From positions 1,674,001 to 1,738,000 of the forward strand of contig CBDIIA010000002.1 of the NCBI GenBank assembly GCA_965279475.1: a DNA stretch of 64,000 nt. The letters run 5' to 3'. The notes below the pieces were generated by a model. That model was not told the origin of the DNA. It was given only the letters and a program-made list of their open reading frames with translations, and did no database searches. The translations under genes were made by a program, and so were the position numbers. This DNA is from Pseudorhodoferax sp965279475 (GTDB lineage: Bacteria; Pseudomonadota; Gammaproteobacteria; Burkholderiales; Burkholderiaceae_C). This document shows positions 60,414-64,000 of the stretch, one piece after another (position 1 is the first letter of the stretch; each line of letters begins with the position of its first letter).

Positions 60414-60950
60414 ATGAGCGACCACTCAGAACGATTCATCGAGCACCTGGTTGCGCTGGGCGACAAGGACCGTGGCGCGCTGGCCGCCCTGCGCCACAGT
60501 CTGGCCTTTGCGCCCGGGGCCTATCCGAGGGCGTATCCCTACGTCGAGCGCTTCGTCGGGGCAGACCGGCATCCAGGCGATGCCCGCCGGCTGGCGCTGT
60601 ACGCGGTGGCCGGGTTGTTCGCCCGCCATCCGCATACGCGCGCGCAGAGCTTTGCCGCCGCCTTCGGTGCGCTGCTACGCAAGCGCGAGAGTCCCAGCAT
60701 CGAACAGCGCTTCGTCGCATTGCTCGGAGCCGACGCCGACAACATCGTCAACTACCTGCGCCAGGCCATCAGCCTGTTGGCTGCCGACGACATCGGGCTG
60801 GACTATGCGCGCCTGCTCGACGACTTGTCGGTCTGGATGAACCCACGCGCCGACCATGACCGCCTGCGCCAGCACTGGGCACGTGATTTCTACCGGGCTG
60901 CCGAGGAGCAGACCGAACCCGATACCTCCACCAACGCCAACACTTCCTGA
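60414..60950 (+). CDS. casB: type I-E Cascade small subunit Cse2 (CasB)
   Basis: This 178-residue helical protein is present as a dimer in Cascade, where it stabilises the R-loop by contacting the non-target strand. The sequence has the family features: FIEHLVALGDKDRGALAALR near the N-terminus, SLAFAPGAYPRAYPYVERFV, and LRKRESPSIEQRFVALLGAD, which matches the conserved arginine-rich contact segment. DAARLLDDLSVWM-like residues follow near 140. A GAGGAAG ribosome-binding site is in the end of casA. The gene starts one base after the casA stop. Confidence 0.92.
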   Translation: MSDHSERFIEHLVALGDKDRGALAALRHSLAFAPGAYPRAYPYVERFVGADRHPGDARRLALYAVAGLFARHPHTRAQSFAAAFGALLRKRESPSIEQRFVALLGADADNIVNYLRQAISLLAADDIGLDYARLLDDLSVWMNPRADHDRLRQHWARDFYRAAEEQTEPDTSTNANTS

Positions 60951-60962
60951 AAGATCACCACC

Positions 60963-62096
60963 ATGAGCCTGTTTCTCGAATTCCATCTGATCCAGAACTT
61001 CGCCCCGTCCAATCTGAACCGCGACGACACCGGCGCGCCCAAGGATGCCATCTTTGGAGGCCATCGTCGGGCGCGGGTCAGCAGCCAGTGCTTCAAGCGG
61101 GCCATCCGCCTGGCAGCGGCTGAACACGATCTGGTGCCGCAGGCCAACCGTGGCATCCGCACCAAGAAGCTCAAGAGCCTGCTCATTGAGCGGCTGGTAG
61201 GTCGCGACGCCGAAGAGGCTGCCGGCAAGATCGAGGTGGCGCTGGCCGCCGCAGGCCTGAAGCTCAAGGACGACGGCAAGACCGAGTACCTGCTTTTTCT
61301 CGGAGAAGGAGAGATTGCTGCGTTCGCTGCGCTGATCGAGCAGCACTGGGCGGATCTGGTGGCTGGTGGCGACAAGAAAAGCAAGAAGGAGGCGAAGGCA
61401 GGCGTGCCGGCGGAGATCGTCAAGAAGGCGAAGTCCTTGTTGGACGGCGGCAAGGCGGTCGACGTCGCGATGTTCGGCCGCATGCTCGCCGACTTGCCAG
61501 CCGTGAACCAGGATGCCGCCTGCCAAGTGGCCCACGCCATCAGCACGCATCGCGTGGAGCGCGAGTTCGACTACTTCACCGCCGTGGATGACAAAGGTGA
61601 CGAGGACGAGACAGGCGCCGGCATGATCGGGCAGGTTGAGTTCAACTCCGCCACCTTCTACCGCTACGCCGTGCTGGATCTGCACAAGCTGCTCGGCAAT
61701 CTGCAGGGCGACCGAGAACTGACGCTGTCAGCAGTAGAGGCATTCGCACAAGCAATCGTGCGGGCCATCCCCACGGGCAAGCAGAACAGTTTTGCCGCAC
61801 ACAACGCGCCAGAGTTCATCGGTGTCAGCCTGCGCCATGCCGCTCCGCTGAGCTTGGCCAACGCTTTCGAAAAGCCGGTGGCGGCGCGCGCCGACCAGGC
61901 GCTGACCGCACAGTCGGTAGAGCGACTGGCAGCTTACGAAACCAAGCTGGCAGCGGTCTATGGTGCGCCGGATGATCAGTGGCTGCACCTGGACCTGACC
62001 GGCCAGTGGCCCGCCGACAAGGGGCAAGCCCAAACCTCATTGGCTGCCTTGGCGCAGCAGGCACGGGCCTTGGCTGTGGCGGGCCTTGGGGCATGA
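60963..62096 (+). CDS. casC: type I-E Cascade backbone Cas7e (Cse4/CasC)
   Basis: This 377-residue backbone protein is present six times in Cascade and binds the crRNA spacer. The opening FLEFHLIQNFAPSNLNRDDT, then GAPKDAIFGGHRRARVSSQC and FKRAIRLAA is a characteristic Cas7e N-terminus with RRARVSSQC. EREFDYFTAVDD, IGQVEFNSATFYRYAVLDLH and KQNSFAAHNAPEFIGVSLRH follow. It begins 12 bases after the casB stop and overlaps the casD start by four bases, so the order casA-B-C-D is fully conserved. Confidence 0.94.
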   Translation: MSLFLEFHLIQNFAPSNLNRDDTGAPKDAIFGGHRRARVSSQCFKRAIRLAAAEHDLVPQANRGIRTKKLKSLLIERLVGRDAEEAAGKIEVALAAAGLKLKDDGKTEYLLFLGEGEIAAFAALIEQHWADLVAGGDKKSKKEAKAGVPAEIVKKAKSLLDGGKAVDVAMFGRMLADLPAVNQDAACQVAHAISTHRVEREFDYFTAVDDKGDEDETGAGMIGQVEFNSATFYRYAVLDLHKLLGNLQGDRELTLSAVEAFAQAIVRAIPTGKQNSFAAHNAPEFIGVSLRHAAPLSLANAFEKPVAARADQALTAQSVERLAAYETKLAAVYGAPDDQWLHLDLTGQWPADKGQAQTSLAALAQQARALAVAGLGA

Positions 62097-62770
62097 GCGT
62101 GGCAACACTGCTTTTGCGCCTGCAGGGCCCGATGCAGTCGTGGGGAACCACCAGTCGCTTCGACGAACGCGATACGCAACTGGAGCCGTCGAAATCCGGT
62201 GTTCTTGGCCTGGTATGTGCGGCGCTTGGCCGCGACCGCAGTGCGCCGGTGGACGACCTGGCCGTGTTGCGCATGGGCGTGCGGGTCGATCAGGAGGGCG
62301 TGCCGATGCGCGACTACCAGACCGCAACCGGCGTCGTGATCGCCGCCACGGGCAAGGCGGACCTGGGTCGCACCGTGGTCAGTCCGCGCTACTACCTCGC
62401 CGATGCGGTCTTCCTCGTGGGGTTGGAAGGCGAGCGCGATGGACTGGAGCGCATTCATGCAGCACTGCGCGCGCCGGTCTGGCCGCTGGCGCTGGGGCGC
62501 AAGAGCTTCGTGCCGTCGGCGCCGCTGTATCTGCCGGACGGTTTGGTGGAAGCGACGCTGCAGCAGGCGCTGTCGCAGTGGCCGGCCTTGGCCGCTGGTG
62601 ATCACTCGGCTGCCGCGCGGCGTGGTCTGGTGGAGGATGCGCAAGAGGGCGCAGTGCGCCTCGACCAGCCAGTGGCTCCATTTATTGATCGGCTCTTCGG
62701 GCCGCGCTTCGTGAAATCTATTTCGTTGTCTGTGGGAGGCGAGCATGCACCTGACCCGGTTGTCGCTTGA
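62093..62770 (+). CDS. casD: type I-E Cascade Cas5e (CasD)
   Basis: This 225-residue protein caps the crRNA 5' handle in Cascade. The N-terminus VATLLLRLQGPMQSWGTTSR, then FDERDTQLEPSKSGVLGLVC, is the canonical Cas5e opening, and YLADAVFLVGLEGERDGLER and WPLALGRKSFVPSAPLYLPD follow. Start ATG 62093 overlaps the casC stop by four bases; a longer in-frame open region upstream lies within casC and is not used. The gene overlaps the start of cas6e by 26 bases, a common feature in type I-E operons. Confidence 0.93.
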   Translation: MSVATLLLRLQGPMQSWGTTSRFDERDTQLEPSKSGVLGLVCAALGRDRSAPVDDLAVLRMGVRVDQEGVPMRDYQTATGVVIAATGKADLGRTVVSPRYYLADAVFLVGLEGERDGLERIHAALRAPVWPLALGRKSFVPSAPLYLPDGLVEATLQQALSQWPALAAGDHSAAARRGLVEDAQEGAVRLDQPVAPFIDRLFGPRFVKSISLSVGGEHAPDPVVA

Positions 62771-63360
62771 CCCCCGCAGCGCCCAGGCGCGGCGCGACCT
62801 GGCCGATCCCTATGAGATGCACAGGACGCTGGCGCGCGTCTTCGCCGAGGACGATACGCATGCGCCGCCGCGCTTTCTCTGGCGCTTTGAATCACAGGCA
62901 GCCTGGAGCGATCCGGTGGTGATGGTGCAGTCGTTGCATGCTGCGGACTGGTCGCGACTTGGCTGCCTTGGGGGGCTATCTGAAGAAGCCACCGGAGACC
63001 AAGGCGGTGCTGCTGGACCGGCTGCTTCAGCGCGAGGCTTGGTACCGATTTCGGCTGCTGGCCAATCCCACTGTGACCCGGGAAGGAAAGCGCTACGGTC
63101 TAGCGGCGGAGGATGCTCAATTGAGTTGGCTAGGCCGGCAGGGAGAACGCTGCGGCTTCCGGGTTGACACTGCCTTGGTCACCTCCAGTGATGTGCTCAA
63201 CAGCAGCAAGGGTGGCAGCCGCATCAGCCTACGGAGAACATGCTTCGAGGGCGTGCTGCAGTTGCTGGATGTAGACAAGGTGGCTGGTGTCCTGCAGGAA
63301 GGCATTGGCCCGGGCAAGGCTTTCGGTTGCGGCTTGCTCAGCTTGGGGCCACTGAAATGA
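62745..63360 (+). pseudogene. casE: type I-E crRNA endonuclease Cas6e (CasE), interrupted by a single-base frameshift
   Basis: This gene would encode the pre-crRNA endoribonuclease that trims repeats. The first 72 or so codons in frame 62745 (MHLTRLSLDPRSAQARRDLA, with the conserved Tyr-x-x-His around YEMHRTLARVF) are followed by family residues only in the next frame: LGGYLKKPPETKAVLLDRLL through LANPTVTREGKRYGL to the glycine-rich end GIGPGKAFGCGLLSLGPL. The span 62745-63360 is 616 bases, one more than a multiple of three, so exactly one extra base explains the break. Candidate spots are GG at 62961-62962 and the run of six Gs at 62970-62975. As read, the protein ends at 63167 with a wrong tail. 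It may be a true pseudogene or a sequencing error. Confidence 0.88.
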
Positions 63361-63433
63361 ACAGTTCCGCGGAGCAAGGAAACTGCTCCATGCTTCGGTT
63401 ACCGTCTGACCTCGCCACCCCTGGGAGCCCACC

Positions 63434-63760
63434 ATGCGCACCCTGACCACCGACGAACTGAATCGCCAGCCGCAGCAGTTGATCGACGACGCCCAGCGCG
63501 CCGAGCCCGTCCTGGTACTGCGCGACGGCGAACCGGTTTTCATGTCGGTGCCGCTGGGCAAGGGCATGGCATCGGAGGCCGTGCGCCTGGAGTTCGCCGT
63601 CAACCTCTACAACAGTGCGCAGATCAGCCTGGGCACGGCTGCGCGCATCGCCGGTCTGGCCTACAGCCAGATGATCGACGAGTTGGGCCGGCGCGGCATC
63701 GCCGTCATCCGGATGGAGCCGGGCGAACTGGAGCGTGAGCTTGCTGCGTTCGGCACATAA
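63434..63760 (+). CDS. antitoxin with YefM/Phd-like N-terminus and UPF0175 C-terminus
   Basis: This small protein of 108 residues has an N-terminal part, TTDELNRQPQQLIDDAQRAE then PVLVLRDGEPVFMSVPL, with the pattern of YefM/Phd-type antitoxins. The C-terminal part is VRLEFAVNLYNSAQISLGTA, then ARIAGLAYSQMIDELGRRGI and AVIRMEPGELERELA, the UPF0175 pattern with a helix-turn-helix-like arrangement. UPF0175 proteins usually pair with DUF3368 PIN-like toxins. It lies 73 bases after the cas6e end and before cas1, an unusual position for a toxin-antitoxin gene. The start is the ATG at 63434. Confidence 0.75.
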   Translation: MRTLTTDELNRQPQQLIDDAQRAEPVLVLRDGEPVFMSVPLGKGMASEAVRLEFAVNLYNSAQISLGTAARIAGLAYSQMIDELGRRGIAVIRMEPGELERELAAFGT

Positions 63761-63854
63761 GTCCCTGCTCGATGCGCTGCGCGCCAGCGGACAGCCCCTC
63801 AGCAACGCCTCCGTGGCACAGGCCCTGGCTGCGGCTTCTGAAAGCGTGCTGTGA
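63735..63854 (+). pseudogene. remnant of DUF3368 PIN-like toxin (C-terminal tail only)
   Basis: A 39-codon frame begins with a GTG inside the antitoxin gene, overlapping its last 26 bases. It reads SLLRSAHKSLLDALRASG then QPLSNASVAQALAAASESVL. The pattern of a Leu-Asp-x-Leu helix followed by Gly, Leu-Ser and an Ala-rich last helix ending in Ser-Glu resembles the C-terminus of DUF3368 proteins, which normally follow UPF0175 genes. The catalytic PIN part, about 120 residues, is absent. Its stop overlaps the cas1 GTG start by four bases. The assignment is by pattern and location and could be chance. Confidence 0.5.
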
Positions 63855-64000
63855 GTAGCGGCGGCGGTTTGCTGCCACCTTTGAAGCCGATCCCGATCAA
63901 GGACCGCCTTTCCGTGGTCTTCATCCAATACGGTGAGATCGATGTGCTCGACGGTGCCTTCGTCGTCGTCGACGCCACGGGCGTCCGCACGCACATCCCC
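63851..64000 (+). CDS. cas1: CRISPR integrase Cas1 (type I-E), N-terminal 50 codons, cut by window
   Basis: This is the beginning of the adaptation integrase Cas1. After a short lead (SSGGGLLPP) the sequence reads LKPIPIKDRLSVVFIQYGEI, then DVLDGAFVVVDATGVRTHIP, which is the canonical Cas1e N-terminal beta domain (compare the E. coli pattern of the same region). The reading frame remains open at the window edge. The start is the GTG at 63851, overlapping the stop of the toxin remnant by four bases; this overlap suggests translational coupling. The remaining part and cas2 should follow beyond 64000. Confidence 0.9.
   Translation, partial: MSSGGGLLPPLKPIPIKDRLSVVFIQYGEIDVLDGAFVVVDATGVRTHIP

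Noticed and set aside
63361..64000. CRISPR repeat array near the cas genes
   Set aside because: No regularly spaced direct repeats of about 28-29 bases are present anywhere in the window; the array probably follows cas2 beyond the right edge.

Overview
This is a high-GC window that reads as a chromosome of a betaproteobacterium of the order Burkholderiales, most likely Comamonadaceae or a close relative. The signs are five separate TctC-type solute receptors, a pilT / cyclic-nucleotide-binding gene / pilU arrangement, and short GC-rich palindromic repeats scattered between genes. The placement is inferred from gene content; no rRNA or tRNA gene is present to confirm it. No gene-free stretch exceeds 300 bases.

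Layout. (1) Positions 1-5700, minus strand: the end of a surface-polysaccharide cluster with a DUF2304 membrane protein, a family 2 glycosyltransferase, a GT-C type membrane glycosyltransferase, a two-subunit (split) transketolase and a sugar epimerase that is cut by the window edge. (2) 5900-21940: housekeeping and envelope functions. These are a chemoreceptor, rsmI head-to-head with yraN-diaA-dolP, a 3-hydroxyisobutyrate-dehydrogenase-like enzyme, pilT/pilU, the YggS PLP protein, a YfiBNR-type cyclic-di-GMP module, periplasmic thiol redox proteins and an AlaX-type tRNA editing protein. (3) 22050-52760: accessory metabolism. It holds TctC receptors, an iron alcohol dehydrogenase with an aldehyde dehydrogenase, an IclR-controlled HMG-CoA-lyase-like / CoA-transferase pair, a large GGDEF-EAL protein, an M20 amidohydrolase, an Lrp regulator divergent from a stand-alone AceE-type E1, a nuclease-helicase fusion, a maleate-isomerase-like operon with its GntR regulator, and an MDR/LysR/MFS group. 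(4) 52885-54906: a creatininase-family enzyme and a TetR / DUF1348 divergent pair.

(5) 55037-64000: a type I-E CRISPR-Cas locus, all on the plus strand. A WYL-domain regulator is followed by cas3, cas8e (casA), cse2 (casB), cas7e (casC), cas5e (casD), cas6e (casE) and the first 50 codons of cas1. Two things are unusual. cas6e carries a single-base frameshift near a run of six Gs. Between cas6e and cas1 sit a YefM-like/UPF0175 antitoxin gene and a 39-codon tail that looks like the C-terminus of its usual DUF3368 (PIN-like) toxin. The CRISPR array and cas2 must lie beyond the right edge.

Regulatory DNA stands out in three divergent regions: three 17-bp RTTC-N9-GAAY sites around the IclR gene, two GTAGAC-N6-GTCTAC sites between the TetR and DUF1348 genes, and a 12-bp inverted repeat plus a 17-bp palindrome between the maleate-isomerase operon and its GntR gene. 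A GC-rich palindromic repeat family occurs five times. One copy is translated in frame inside the AceE-type dehydrogenase and another separates, or is read into, the start of a TctC gene.
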